DNA from: Nitrospira sp.
GTDB lineage: Bacteria > Nitrospirota > Nitrospiria > Nitrospirales > Nitrospiraceae
Reading direction: 5' to 3'
NCBI GenBank assembly: GCA_009594995.1
Contig: VOPR01000070.1
Location: 1-64,000 of the forward strand
Length of the DNA: 64,000 bases
Under the pieces are notes generated by a model. That model saw nothing but the letters and a program-made list of their open reading frames with translations. It made no database searches and was not told the DNA's origin. Shown in pieces: positions 35,044 through 43,730 of this stretch (positions are counted from its first letter, which is position 1; the number at the start of each line of letters is the position of its first letter). The translations under genes and the position numbers were made by a program.

Positions 35044-35442
35044 ATGAAACTCAGCGTAGCTTATCAAGGCGGCACACGCTACGACATCCTCAGCGATCGC
35101 CATCGCGTCGTCACGGATCAACCGGTCGACGATGGTGGCGCCGACGCGGGCATGAGTCCTGTGGAGTTATTCGTGGGTTCTGTGGCCAGTTGCGTGGGGT
35201 ATTTCGTGGGGAACTTTTGCGCTCGACACGACATTTCCCGTGATGGCCTGAAAGTGGATGCGGAGTGGACGATGGCGGAGCAGCCTCACCGTGTCGGGCA
35301 GATTCATCTGTCGATCAGGTTGCCCCACCGGATTACGCCGGAATTAAGAGAACGATTGTTGAAAGTTGCCCATGCTTGTACTGTGCATCAATCCATCGTC
35401 GTGCCGGTTCAGGTGGCGATTGAGTTGAATCCTCATACGTAG
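35044..35442 (+). CDS. OsmC-family protein
   Basis: 132 residues; ATG 35044 follows GGAGAGATAGC. Conserved cysteines at 50 (SVASCVGYFVGNF) and 112 (VAHACTVHQS) form the redox pair of the OsmC/YhfA branch. Likely detoxifies hydroperoxides or acts on small thiol/persulfide species; the sulfur-oxidation neighbours make the latter worth considering, though this is inference. It sits between the TsdA-like and sulfite-oxidase-like genes. Confidence 0.83.
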   Translation: MKLSVAYQGGTRYDILSDRHRVVTDQPVDDGGADAGMSPVELFVGSVASCVGYFVGNFCARHDISRDGLKVDAEWTMAEQPHRVGQIHLSIRLPHRITPELRERLLKVAHACTVHQSIVVPVQVAIELNPHT

Positions 35443-35475
35443 CGGGTGATTAGGGGGCGGGATGAAAGAACGATC

Positions 35476-36645
35476 ATGGCGGTGACGAGACGGGTGTTGT
35501 TCGAACGGGTGCTGCACGGCATCGCAGCGGGTGTAGTGGCGGGCGGCGTCGATCGAGCACTCGCCGACAGTCAGGTTGCGGCGAGCGGCCCGCTCACCGT
35601 CCGTGTCTCCCGGCCGTTCGATGCGGAAACACCGGTGCGAGAATTCACCTCCTGGTTGACGCCCAACGAACGCTTCTTTGTCCGTAGTCATTTCGGCCCG
35701 CCGCCAGCCGAAGCGGTGCAGTCAGAGGCCTGGCGGCTGACCGTGAAAGGCTTGGTCAAGGAAGGACTGAGCCTGACGCTGAAGGACCTCCAACAATTCG
35801 AACCGGTCACGCTCACGTCCGTGCTGCAATGCAGCGGGAACGGGCGCGCGCACCATCGTCCCAAAGTACCGGGCGTGCAATGGGAGCGCGGTGCGGTCGG
35901 CAACGCCCAATGGACCGGCGTGCGGCTACGCGATGTGTTGCAGCAAGCCGGTGTGAAGCCGCAGGGACTGCATGTGCAATTTCAAGGAGCCGATCGCCCC
36001 GCTCTGCCCACTGTGCCTCTGTTCACTCGAAGTATCCCCCTCGCCAAGGCGCTTCACCCCGATACCCTCCTGGCCTATGAAATGAACGGCCGTCCGTTGC
36101 CGCTGCTGCATGGCGCGCCGCTGCGGGTGATTACTCCCGGCTGGATGGCGGAGTCCTGCATGAAGTGGTTGACCGAGATTACGGTTCGGTCGGATGAAAC
36201 GCCTGGCTATTACATGCAGCAAGCCTACCGCATTCCGGAAACGGCTGTTCACCTGTCATCCGGGTTGCCCGGAAGCGCAATGGTCCCGGTCGAGCAGATG
36301 CCGGTCAAATCGCTCATCGCCGCTCCGGCTGAGGGCGACACGGTACGGATCGGGCCGGTCACGGTTCAAGGTGTCGCCTGGGCCGGCGAGGCGCCGGTTG
36401 TAAAGGTGGAAGTGTCCTGCGACGACGGAAAGACCTGGGAACAAGCCCGGTTATTGGGAGAGGGGCAGCCCTATGCCTGGCGACCATGGCAGTTCGTGTG
36501 GAATGCTCGCACGCCCGGGCCCACCGCGATTCTCTGTCGCGCCACAGATGCGCAGGGGCAAGAACAGCCGGCAACGAGTCCTTGGAATCCCGGGGGATTT
36601 TTGTGGAACGGATGGGATCGCCTGTCTGTCACGGTGGCGGCGTGA
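35476..36645 (+). CDS. Sulfite-oxidase-family molybdopterin enzyme (SorA/SoxC-like)
   Basis: 389 residues from ATG 35476. A twin-arginine-type N-terminus (VTRRVLFERVLHG) predicts folded export to the periplasm. The molybdenum-cofactor domain (~55-260) contains NERFFVRSHFGPP and the molybdenum ligand Cys119 in LQCSGNGR. The C-terminal dimerisation domain (~275-389) has VQGVAWAGEAPVVKVEVS. Sulfite oxidation to sulfate is the most likely activity. The GTGA overlap with a diheme cytochrome gene mirrors the SorAB sulfite dehydrogenase layout. Confidence 0.85.
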   Translation: MAVTRRVLFERVLHGIAAGVVAGGVDRALADSQVAASGPLTVRVSRPFDAETPVREFTSWLTPNERFFVRSHFGPPPAEAVQSEAWRLTVKGLVKEGLSLTLKDLQQFEPVTLTSVLQCSGNGRAHHRPKVPGVQWERGAVGNAQWTGVRLRDVLQQAGVKPQGLHVQFQGADRPALPTVPLFTRSIPLAKALHPDTLLAYEMNGRPLPLLHGAPLRVITPGWMAESCMKWLTEITVRSDETPGYYMQQAYRIPETAVHLSSGLPGSAMVPVEQMPVKSLIAAPAEGDTVRIGPVTVQGVAWAGEAPVVKVEVSCDDGKTWEQARLLGEGQPYAWRPWQFVWNARTPGPTAILCRATDAQGQEQPATSPWNPGGFLWNGWDRLSVTVAA

Positions 36646-37271
36646 CTGTGCCGCAGAGGGTGTCACCATTTGTGCTTGCGACCTTGTTGTGCGCGGTGCT
36701 GGGTTTGGTTGTCGTCACGTCGGCGCAGGAGGACGATCGCGCGTCAGTAGGGCCCGCGCAAGCCCGTCGAGCCGCGACTTTGATTGTGGCCCGTTGCGCG
36801 GTCTGTCACACCACCGACCTCATTTCTCAGCAACGGTTACCGGAAGATCGGTGGATTGCCACGGTGGAAAAGATGGTGCATTGGGGTGCGGACTTGACCA
36901 AGGAAGACATGGCCCTGGTCCTGCACTATCTGACTGCACGAAATCATCCCGGCGCTCCGGATCACATGCCGACTATCGAGCAGGAACTCGCCATGAGCCA
37001 GGGATCTCCCGAACAGAGTGCCGCCGCCGATGGTCCACTCACCGGCGTGCCGGCGCGAGGGGCAGGGTTGTTCGCGCACAATTGCCAAGCCTGCCACGGG
37101 GAAGGTGCTGCGGGCGGAGTGGGGCCGAGGCTGGCGCACAATATGATCCTCAAGAATGAGGGAGCATTTTGGGAAACGGTGCTGCATGGGCGCGGTCCGA
37201 TGCCGGCCTGGGGTGCGGTGCTGAGTCATCAAGATATCGCGGACATTCATGCCTGGCTTGCCACGCGATAG
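36642..37271 (+). CDS. Diheme cytochrome c, partner of the sulfite-oxidase-like enzyme
   Basis: 209 residues from GTG 36642, which overlaps the previous stop. A signal peptide ends near TSAQ (residue ~29). Heme motif 1 is CAVCH (52-56) in a SorB-like domain (ERW-type segment LPEDRWIATVEKMVHWGA); heme motif 2 is CQACH (148-152) in a class I domain. Translational coupling and domain content point to an electron acceptor for the molybdenum enzyme upstream. Confidence 0.87.
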   Translation: MTVPQRVSPFVLATLLCAVLGLVVVTSAQEDDRASVGPAQARRAATLIVARCAVCHTTDLISQQRLPEDRWIATVEKMVHWGADLTKEDMALVLHYLTARNHPGAPDHMPTIEQELAMSQGSPEQSAAADGPLTGVPARGAGLFAHNCQACHGEGAAGGVGPRLAHNMILKNEGAFWETVLHGRGPMPAWGAVLSHQDIADIHAWLATR

Positions 37272-37309
37272 GCAGGCACAACGAGCGGTGTGAACGAAAG
37301 GGGTGCTTC

Positions 37310-38725
37310 ATGGGTCGACGACGGACGGTGATGATCGGGTGCGCGTTAGTCGTGATGGTGGGGTTGATGTCATTCCCACGCCTGTTGCTGGGCAGCGATC
37401 AGAGCCACGTGAAAGAGCTGATCCAGAACAACTGCGCCGGCTGTCACCGGTTGGAGGGCAAGGCGGACTCGCGCTTCAATCTCAAGGCCCCGGATCTGAT
37501 TTGGGCCGGAAGCAAATATCAGCGTGCGTGGTTGCTCCGCTATCTGACCGGGAAAGAAGCGCCCCTGTATCCCAAGGGGTATCGGTGGGACTTGGCTGAA
37601 GGCCCTGCGCGGCATCCCGTGGTGAGCGACGACGACTCGGTGGCCATTGCGGAGTATTTTGCGCAGCACAATAAAGATCCCCGGGTCACGGTCGGCGCCT
37701 TTGACCTCTCGAAAGTCAGTAAGTTCGACGCAGCGTTCGGGGGCATGGCCTATAAAGCGCATGCTTGTCTGGGGTGTCACCTGATCGAAGAAAACGGCAC
37801 GGTGATCGGCGGTCCTCAGAGCGCATCGCTAGTTGCAGCAGGTCAGCGGTATGACAAGGACTGGCTCTTCCGGTTCGGGCTCAATCCGCAGGATTTTGTG
37901 CCCCATAGCGGCGAGTTCCTGGCTGATGCGACGGAGCCGCAATTGCGCGCGGTCATCGGCTTTCTCATGGTGCAGGGGGTGAAGGATTTCAAATATTACG
38001 AGCCCTGGACGGCCCCGGAGTTTGGCCTCGCCAGTGTGGATCGCGGCAAGGTCATCTACAAAGAATATTGTTCGCAGTGTCATGGCGCCACCGGCAAAGG
38101 CGATGGTCCGGCAGCATCCGGGCTGAATCCCAAGCCGGCGATCCATGCCAATATTCCTTTCGACAAGTTGCCGACGGAGTATCTCTACAACGTGATCAAT
38201 CATGGCGGCGCGGCCATGGGGAAATCTCCGAACATGCCCTACTGGGGACTCACCATCGGGCAACAGGGGGTTGCGGACGTGATGGCGTATCTACGCGTCA
38301 CCTTCAAAGGTGCGCCGGAGATGGCGCAAGGCGCGGCGGGAGCCGGCGGCGGACCGACGGGCGTGTGCCCACAACCGAGAAAAACAGCCAAGGCACCGCA
38401 GGAGTTTTTGGCGAAGACGAATCCGTTGCCTGCTTCGGAGGCGACGGTTCAAGCAGGGAAGGCCCTCTTTTTACAGAGCGCCCAGCCGGTAGCCTGTGCA
38501 ATGTGTCATGGTGAGAAAGGCAACGGACAGGGAATCATGGGCGCGGCGCTGATTCCGCCCCCCAGAAACTTTACGTGCGGCTCGGTGATGAAGGATCTCC
38601 CGGACGGGCAGCTATTCTGGATCATCAAGAACGGGTCACCCGGCACGGGAATGATGTCGTTTGCCGGGTTGCCGGACGACCAGGTCTGGCAGCTGATCGC
38701 CTATGTGAGAAGCTTGGCAAAATAA
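37310..38725 (+). CDS. Tetraheme cytochrome c (multi-domain class I type)
   Basis: 471 residues from ATG 37310 (AAAGGGG upstream). A signal/anchor (~5-28) is followed by four CxxCH domains: CAGCH (42), CLGCH (153), CSQCH (254) and CAMCH (396). The last domain (PPPRNFTCGSVMKDL ... IIKNGSPGTGMMSF) is closely related to the single-heme protein encoded at 40280. It follows the sulfite-oxidase/diheme pair by 38 nt and may collect its electrons. Confidence 0.87.
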   Translation: MGRRRTVMIGCALVVMVGLMSFPRLLLGSDQSHVKELIQNNCAGCHRLEGKADSRFNLKAPDLIWAGSKYQRAWLLRYLTGKEAPLYPKGYRWDLAEGPARHPVVSDDDSVAIAEYFAQHNKDPRVTVGAFDLSKVSKFDAAFGGMAYKAHACLGCHLIEENGTVIGGPQSASLVAAGQRYDKDWLFRFGLNPQDFVPHSGEFLADATEPQLRAVIGFLMVQGVKDFKYYEPWTAPEFGLASVDRGKVIYKEYCSQCHGATGKGDGPAASGLNPKPAIHANIPFDKLPTEYLYNVINHGGAAMGKSPNMPYWGLTIGQQGVADVMAYLRVTFKGAPEMAQGAAGAGGGPTGVCPQPRKTAKAPQEFLAKTNPLPASEATVQAGKALFLQSAQPVACAMCHGEKGNGQGIMGAALIPPPRNFTCGSVMKDLPDGQLFWIIKNGSPGTGMMSFAGLPDDQVWQLIAYVRSLAK

Positions 38726-38807
38726 GCTGGCGCAGCGCATGGCGTGAGGCTCGGTAGGCTGCTTGCGGGGTATGCTTTGCGAATGACGATTCATGGAGGA
38801 CCGATCG

Positions 38808-39167
38808 ATGGCGACGTTTATCATTTCCGGTAGTCGGGGTACGGACGACCCGACGATGGCGACCCTTCCCTTCATGGCGGCCAAGACGGCGAAGGAGCAG
38901 GGGCATGATGTGGTGCTATGGCTGTGGAATGAAGCGGTGACGTTGGGACGCAAGGGGACCGCCGATCATGTGACCGGCGTGAACCTCACCGCACTCAAAG
39001 ATCTCTTGGCGGCGGTGCAAGCGGCACAGATTCCCATCTGGGTGTGCGGTGCTTGCGCGGTGGCGCGACAGATCGCGGTGGCAGACCTCGTGGCAGGGGC
39101 GTCGATCAAAGGCATGCCGGATTACATCAAGGCCGTGGCCGAACGTGATCGCAACGTGGCGTTCTGA
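38808..39167 (+). CDS. DsrE-family protein
   Basis: 119 residues; ATG 38808 has GGAGG 8 nt upstream (ATG 38793 possible). The DsrE/TusD-like fold is suggested by TFIISGSRGTDDPTMATLPF and by the C-terminal CxxC of WVCGACAVAR (Cys80, Cys83). DsrE-type proteins bind or pass on sulfane sulfur. The position behind TsdA-like and sulfite-oxidase-like genes fits sulfur trafficking. No signal peptide, so cytoplasmic. Confidence 0.75.
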   Translation: MATFIISGSRGTDDPTMATLPFMAAKTAKEQGHDVVLWLWNEAVTLGRKGTADHVTGVNLTALKDLLAAVQAAQIPIWVCGACAVARQIAVADLVAGASIKGMPDYIKAVAERDRNVAF

Positions 39168-39191
39168 GTGACCTGGCGGAAGGGGATTTCA

Positions 39192-40247
39192 ATGGCGGCT
39201 GATGGACAGTCAAACGGAAAATCAAAGGGCCGGAAGGAGCGTGCGGGGTCAGATCCGGTGGACGCGTTGGGGCAGAAGGAATTGTCGGACGATGAGCTGG
39301 AGATCATACCCACTGCAGTGCCGCGAGAAGGGGATGGGTACCAAGTTGTCGACAAGTCCGGCGGAGGGGTGGCGGCCGGAGTCATCGGCAGTGTTGGTGC
39401 GACGCTCACCGAGGAAGATCTCCGCCGGATCAACACGCCGAGGGGCCTCATTCAGCTGATCAAGAGCAAGAATGTCGATTTGGAAGAAGTACGCAAAACG
39501 TTGCTCTATGAGCAGGAGTTGCGGCAGTTACAGGTGGAGTTGGTCCGGCTCCAGCGGTGGGTGCAGGGCGACGGCCAGCGTATTGCGATTCTCGTCGAAG
39601 GGCGGGATGCGGCCGGGAAGGGCGGCACGATCCGTCGCTTCACCGAACATCTGAATCCGCGGGCCATGCGGGTGGTCGCCCTACCCAAGCCGACGGATGA
39701 CGAGCGGGGGCAGTGGTACTTTCAGCGGTATATCCGTCAATTACCCAACAAGGGTGAAATCGTGTTCTTCGATCGAAGCTGGTACAACCGCGCCGTGGTG
39801 GAGCCGGTCATGGGGTTCTGCAGCAAGAAGGAGCATCAGCGCTTTCTGCAGCAAGTCACGGAATTTGAACACATGCTCTATGAAGACGGCGTCACCATCA
39901 TCAAGTTCTGGTTCTCGATCTCCAAGGAAGAACAGGCCAAGCGATTCGACGCGCGTCGGCAGAATCCGCTCAAGCAGTGGAAGCTGAGCCCGGTCGATGA
40001 GAAGGCGCAGGAGATGTGGGATTCGTATACCCGCTTCAAAGAGGAGATGTTCGGCAAGACGCACACGACCTTCAGTCCCTGGATCATTGTCAAGGCGAAC
40101 GACAAGCAGGCCGCGCGTCTGGAAAGTCTGCGCTACGTATTGAATCTTCTCCCATACAAGGGAAAGGATGAGGCGCAGATTCGTCTCACGCCCGATCCCA
40201 ACGTCATCACCCGATTTCATCGGAAGATGGCCGAACTGGACTTCTGA
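39192..40247 (+). CDS. ppk2: Polyphosphate kinase 2
   Basis: 351 residues from ATG 39192 (AAGGGG upstream; TTG/GTG extensions to 39168 are less likely). Single PPK2 domain in the C-terminal ~260 residues: Walker A GRDAAGKGG, the lid element PKPTDDERGQWYFQR and Walker B EIVFFDRSWYNR. Acts on nucleoside di- or monophosphates with polyphosphate. The ~75-residue N-terminal extension is polar and probably disordered. Confidence 0.92.
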   Translation: MAADGQSNGKSKGRKERAGSDPVDALGQKELSDDELEIIPTAVPREGDGYQVVDKSGGGVAAGVIGSVGATLTEEDLRRINTPRGLIQLIKSKNVDLEEVRKTLLYEQELRQLQVELVRLQRWVQGDGQRIAILVEGRDAAGKGGTIRRFTEHLNPRAMRVVALPKPTDDERGQWYFQRYIRQLPNKGEIVFFDRSWYNRAVVEPVMGFCSKKEHQRFLQQVTEFEHMLYEDGVTIIKFWFSISKEEQAKRFDARRQNPLKQWKLSPVDEKAQEMWDSYTRFKEEMFGKTHTTFSPWIIVKANDKQAARLESLRYVLNLLPYKGKDEAQIRLTPDPNVITRFHRKMAELDF

Positions 40248-40279
40248 GCAGGGATGTAAGGTGGCCCGGGAGGTATGCC

Positions 40280-40861
40280 GTGAAGCGGAGTCTGATGGTT
40301 CTCGCGGCCCTGTTGGTGATGGTGTCGGGACTCACGACCGATGCCTCGGCGGCGGGACATGACGTGATGCGGCCGCGAGTTCCCGCGGACAAGCTGATCG
40401 AGGCCCGGGCACTGAAGAGTCCCTTGCCGGACTCGCCTGAGACGATTGAAAAGGGCAAAGCCCTTTATGCAGGAAAAGGCACCTGCGTGAATTGTCATGG
40501 CGCGGAAGGGGCGGGGAACGGGCCCGTGGCCGCGCAACTCACTCCCGCGCCGCGCAACTTCCAGCATCATGGATTCTGGCGCCACCGGACGGAAGGCGAA
40601 ATTTTCTGGGTCATCAAACACGGATCCCCCGGTACGAGCATGATCGGGTTCGGCGATCAATTGACCGACGAGGAGATCTGGTCGGTCATGCAGTATGAGC
40701 AGACGTTCCGCCGCCATCACGGCATGCATGGGATGCGCGGGCACGGTGCCGGGGGACAAGGTGGGATGCGGGAAGGCCAGGAGCCGGATCGCACGGGGCA
40801 GCCTGAGGAAGATTCGGAGATTCCGCCCGGCCAGGACGCCCCCTCACCGGGGAAAGATTGA
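40280..40861 (+). CDS. Periplasmic monoheme cytochrome c with polar Gly/His-rich tail
   Basis: 193 residues from GTG 40280 (GGGAGG upstream). The signal peptide ends at DASA (~24). CVNCH (~69-73) begins a class I domain with TPAPRNFQ and HGSPGTSMIGF (Met ligand), a paralogue of the last domain of the tetraheme protein at 37310. The last ~50 residues are rich in His, Gly, Pro and acidic residues (RRHHGMHGMRGHG), a possible metal-binding tail. Confidence 0.88.
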   Translation: MKRSLMVLAALLVMVSGLTTDASAAGHDVMRPRVPADKLIEARALKSPLPDSPETIEKGKALYAGKGTCVNCHGAEGAGNGPVAAQLTPAPRNFQHHGFWRHRTEGEIFWVIKHGSPGTSMIGFGDQLTDEEIWSVMQYEQTFRRHHGMHGMRGHGAGGQGGMREGQEPDRTGQPEEDSEIPPGQDAPSPGKD

Positions 40862-41236
40862 AGAGCAGCCACAGTTTTCACCATCGATTCGTCTCCTATT
40901 CGCCCCCGCGTTAGCCACCCCTCGTCCTGTCTGCCGTACAAGAAGGGTCATGTTGTGCTGATTGTCGGCTCGCGACATCTGTTGCAGGTCAGGCACTGCT
41001 GTGCCGTTGAGGCTTTTTGCGACAGTGGCGGAGGTCCGCCGGTTCTGGAATTCCCCAATCGAATATAGACTTGCTCTGGCGGCTTCTGCGCTCCCCTAAA
41101 ATCCCCGTCAAAGCAGTGACTTCAATGCGTGATCGGCTTGGGCGCCTGGCACGTCCTCTGCTTTCTTTGACGAGGGAATGTCGAAGAATCAGGCGAAGGC
41201 CGGAACAATGTATAGAGTCGGGAAGGAGACCTCATC
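40862..41236. other. Intergenic region with sigma-54 promoter
   Basis: No gene found in these 375 bp. It holds a short hairpin GGCAC-TGCT-GTGCC (40992-41005), an inverted repeat GGCGGA/TCCGCC (41027-41040) and the sigma-54 element at 41147. Confidence 0.5.
41147..41162 (+). promoter_or_regulatory. Sigma-54 promoter, strong match
   Basis: TGGCACG (41147-41153) and CTGCT (41158-41162), with GG-N10-GC spacing. Predicted start near 41173, ~64 nt before the YtxH gene that leads into the 2-oxoacid:ferredoxin oxidoreductase genes. Confidence 0.65.
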
Positions 41237-41545
41237 ATGGCTGATCAGAACCACAATTGTTCGGGGTTGGGTGTGTCGATCGCATTTCTGAGCGGCGCGA
41301 TGCTCGGCGCGATGGCGGCGATCCTCTATGCGCCGAAGTCCGGCGAGGAAACGCGTACCGCGATACGCGGATATGCGCGGCGGACCGAGGAGGAGGTTTT
41401 GGAAAAGGCCAAGGAGATTCGGCAGGACATTGCGCACACTGTGGACGAGGCCAAACGGTACTTGAAGGAAACGGAGGCGACGATCGCGGCGGCGCTGGCG
41501 GCGGGAAAGGAAGCGTTTAAAAAGGAACGGGCGGATAGGGCCTGA
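41237..41545 (+). CDS. YtxH-like stress-associated small membrane protein
   Basis: 102 residues; ATG 41237 with GGGAAGGAGACC upstream. One N-terminal helix with small residues (VSIAFLSGAMLGAMAAILYAP) followed by KSGEETR is the YtxH signature. The C-terminal ~65 residues form an amphipathic charged helix. The gene ends 1 nt before the ferredoxin oxidoreductase gamma-delta gene, so it appears to lead that operon. Such a pairing is unusual. Confidence 0.8.
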   Translation: MADQNHNCSGLGVSIAFLSGAMLGAMAAILYAPKSGEETRTAIRGYARRTEEEVLEKAKEIRQDIAHTVDEAKRYLKETEATIAAALAAGKEAFKKERADRA

Positions 41546-41546
41546 G

Positions 41547-42464
41547 ATGTTCAGCGTGCGATTTCACGGGCGCGGGGGGCAGGGCGCGAAGACGGCAAGC
41601 CGGATTCTCGGGACGGCGGCGTTTCTGAGCGGGTATCTCGCGCAGGATTCTCCGATCTATGGCGCGGAGCGCCGGGGGGCTCCGGTTGCGGCGTTCACAC
41701 GGTTCGGGCGCGAGCCGATCCGTGAGCGGGGTGCGATCGCCCATCCTGATGTGGTCGTGGTGGCCGATGCCTCGTTGCTGAGCGACCCGACAGCCCATGT
41801 TTCGGAGGGAGTTGCGGCGCAGACTCCGGTGTTCGTCAATTCGTCGCTGACAGCGGAGCAGTTGCGTGCGCAAGCCTCGTTGTCGGGACGGATCATGACG
41901 CTGGATGTGACGGAGATCGCCCTCCAGCAGCTCGGTCAGCGTGAGGCGATCAGCGCGCTGCTCGGTGCGGTGGCGGCTCGACTATCCGGGTTGGAGCGGG
42001 AGCCGGTGCGGTTCGCCATCGAGCGGGAGTTGAACGACCTCGGGCTGGCCAGGCCGGTGATAGAGCGGAATCAGGCGGTGGCCCTGCATTGTTACGATAC
42101 GGTTCGGGTGATGACGATCGACGCGGGCTTAGGTCGGGCGAGGGCCGTGACCTCTCTTCACACCCCACGCTATGAAGCGCCGACGAGGGGCACGGCCCGG
42201 ATCAGCGCCGCAGGGAATTCCGTGCTCCGTGAAACCGGCGGTTGGCGAACGTTCAGGCCGGTACTGCGTGCCGACAAGTGCAACGGTTGCTGGCTCTGTT
42301 TCGCCTATTGCCCAGAGGGAGTGATCACCATGAACCGGGATGACAAACCGGTGGTGGATTATGCCCATTGCAAAGGTTGCCAGATTTGCGTGCACGAATG
42401 TCCGACGCAGGCGTTGACTGCTGAGCGGGAAGAGAAAGGCGGGGTGGCATGGACGGCCAGATGA
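41547..42464 (+). CDS. 2-oxoacid:ferredoxin oxidoreductase, fused gamma-delta subunit
   Basis: 305 residues. The gamma domain (~1-185) starts with FHGRGGQGAKTASRIL and contains the SPIYGAERRGAPV CoA-binding segment. A linker leads to a delta ferredoxin domain with two [4Fe-4S] motifs: Cys245/248/251/255 (CNGCWLCFAYCP) and Cys275/278/281/285 (CKGCQICVHECP). It carries electrons from the thiamine subunit to ferredoxin. The alpha gene overlaps its 3' end by 16 nt. Gamma and delta are separate polypeptides in many relatives. Confidence 0.92.
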   Translation: MFSVRFHGRGGQGAKTASRILGTAAFLSGYLAQDSPIYGAERRGAPVAAFTRFGREPIRERGAIAHPDVVVVADASLLSDPTAHVSEGVAAQTPVFVNSSLTAEQLRAQASLSGRIMTLDVTEIALQQLGQREAISALLGAVAARLSGLEREPVRFAIERELNDLGLARPVIERNQAVALHCYDTVRVMTIDAGLGRARAVTSLHTPRYEAPTRGTARISAAGNSVLRETGGWRTFRPVLRADKCNGCWLCFAYCPEGVITMNRDDKPVVDYAHCKGCQICVHECPTQALTAEREEKGGVAWTAR

Positions 42465-43687
42465 TGACCGGCAACCTGGCGGCAGCCTGGGGGGCGCGGC
42501 TGGCTGATGTGGATTACATCCCGGCGTTTCCTATTACTCCGCAGACGGAAATTGTGGAAGCGTTGGCCAAGTGGTGTGGCAACGGCGAGTTGGCCGCGCG
42601 ATTCGTGACGATGGATTCCGAGCATTCCATGATGACTGCGGCGGGAGCCGCCGAGGCGGCCGGTGCGCGCGTCTTCACGGCGACTTCCAGCCAGGGCCTG
42701 CTTCATGCCTTCGAAGTCCTCTACTCGATTGCCGGCTGGCGCGCGCCCCTCGTGCTGGTCAATGTCTCGCGGGCGCTGGCTGCGCCCATTACGCTGGAGT
42801 CGGATCACAACGATGTGTTGGCCGCGCGCGATTCCGGTTTTCTGCAGATCCATGCCGAGACCTGCCAGGAGGTGGTGGATTCGATTCTCATGGCGTACCG
42901 GATCGCGGAAGATGATCGGGTCATGTTACCGGTCATCGTGAATCTGGACGGCTTCTCGCTTTCGTTCACGCGCGAACCAGTGAGTGTGCCTGATCCGGAC
43001 CAAGTCAGACTGTTTCTGCCGCCGTTCCGTCCTGCCCATCTCGGCTTCAAAGCCTCCGCGCCCCATGCCCTGGGCGTGGCCGTGCTCGGGGGGACGCCGT
43101 ACGCCTATTTCCGCCATCAAATGCATTTGGCTTCGATGAATGCGTTGGAGGTACACCGCGAGGCGGCTGATTCGTTCGAACGGCTGTTCGGGCGGCGCTA
43201 CGATCTGGTCGAACGCTACCAGCTCGACGATGCGGAGGATGTGCTTGTGATGACGAATGCCGGAGCGAGTATGGGAAAGGCGGCAATCGATCGTGCCAGG
43301 GCTGAAGGCCGGCGGGTCGGATTGTTGCGGCTGCGTATGATCCGGCCCTGGCCTGCGGAGGCCATTCGTCAGGCGCTGCGGGGGCGCAGGGCGGTGGCCG
43401 TGCTGGACCAAAATCTGGCTCCGGGGCAGGGCGGCATACTCTTTCAGGAGTTGGCGGCCTGTCTGTATCATGAAGCTCTCCGGCCGCGAGCGCTCTGTTC
43501 CTTCATCGGCGGGTTGGGCGGGAAGCATCTCTCGGAAGACGAATTCCGTGCGATCTTCGAGCAAACGGCGCAGGCCGGAGTGACTGGAAAGGGGATTGGG
43601 CCGGTGTTGCTCTATACCGCAGCCGAGCATCAGGACATGACGCGTCTTCAAATCCTGGCAGGAGTTGGGAAGTGTGAAGCCCAATGA
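42449..43687 (+). CDS. 2-oxoacid:ferredoxin oxidoreductase, alpha subunit
   Basis: 412 residues. Pyrimidine-side thiamine domain: YIPAFPITPQTEIVEALAKW, MDSEHSMMTAAGAAEAAGAR and FTATSSQGLLHAFEVLY. A C-terminal domain II follows (DVLVMTNAGASMGKAAIDRA, then RLRMIRPWPAEAIRQAL). It forms the catalytic core with the beta subunit and interconverts a 2-oxoacid with acyl-CoA and CO2. Pyruvate is the likeliest substrate; 2-oxoglutarate cannot be excluded from sequence alone. Confidence 0.92.
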   Translation: MDGQMMTGNLAAAWGARLADVDYIPAFPITPQTEIVEALAKWCGNGELAARFVTMDSEHSMMTAAGAAEAAGARVFTATSSQGLLHAFEVLYSIAGWRAPLVLVNVSRALAAPITLESDHNDVLAARDSGFLQIHAETCQEVVDSILMAYRIAEDDRVMLPVIVNLDGFSLSFTREPVSVPDPDQVRLFLPPFRPAHLGFKASAPHALGVAVLGGTPYAYFRHQMHLASMNALEVHREAADSFERLFGRRYDLVERYQLDDAEDVLVMTNAGASMGKAAIDRARAEGRRVGLLRLRMIRPWPAEAIRQALRGRRAVAVLDQNLAPGQGGILFQELAACLYHEALRPRALCSFIGGLGGKHLSEDEFRAIFEQTAQAGVTGKGIGPVLLYTAAEHQDMTRLQILAGVGKCEAQ

Positions 43688-43730
43688 GAGTGGACTGACG
43701 CTTCACGAGCGATGAGATACGAGGGGACTG

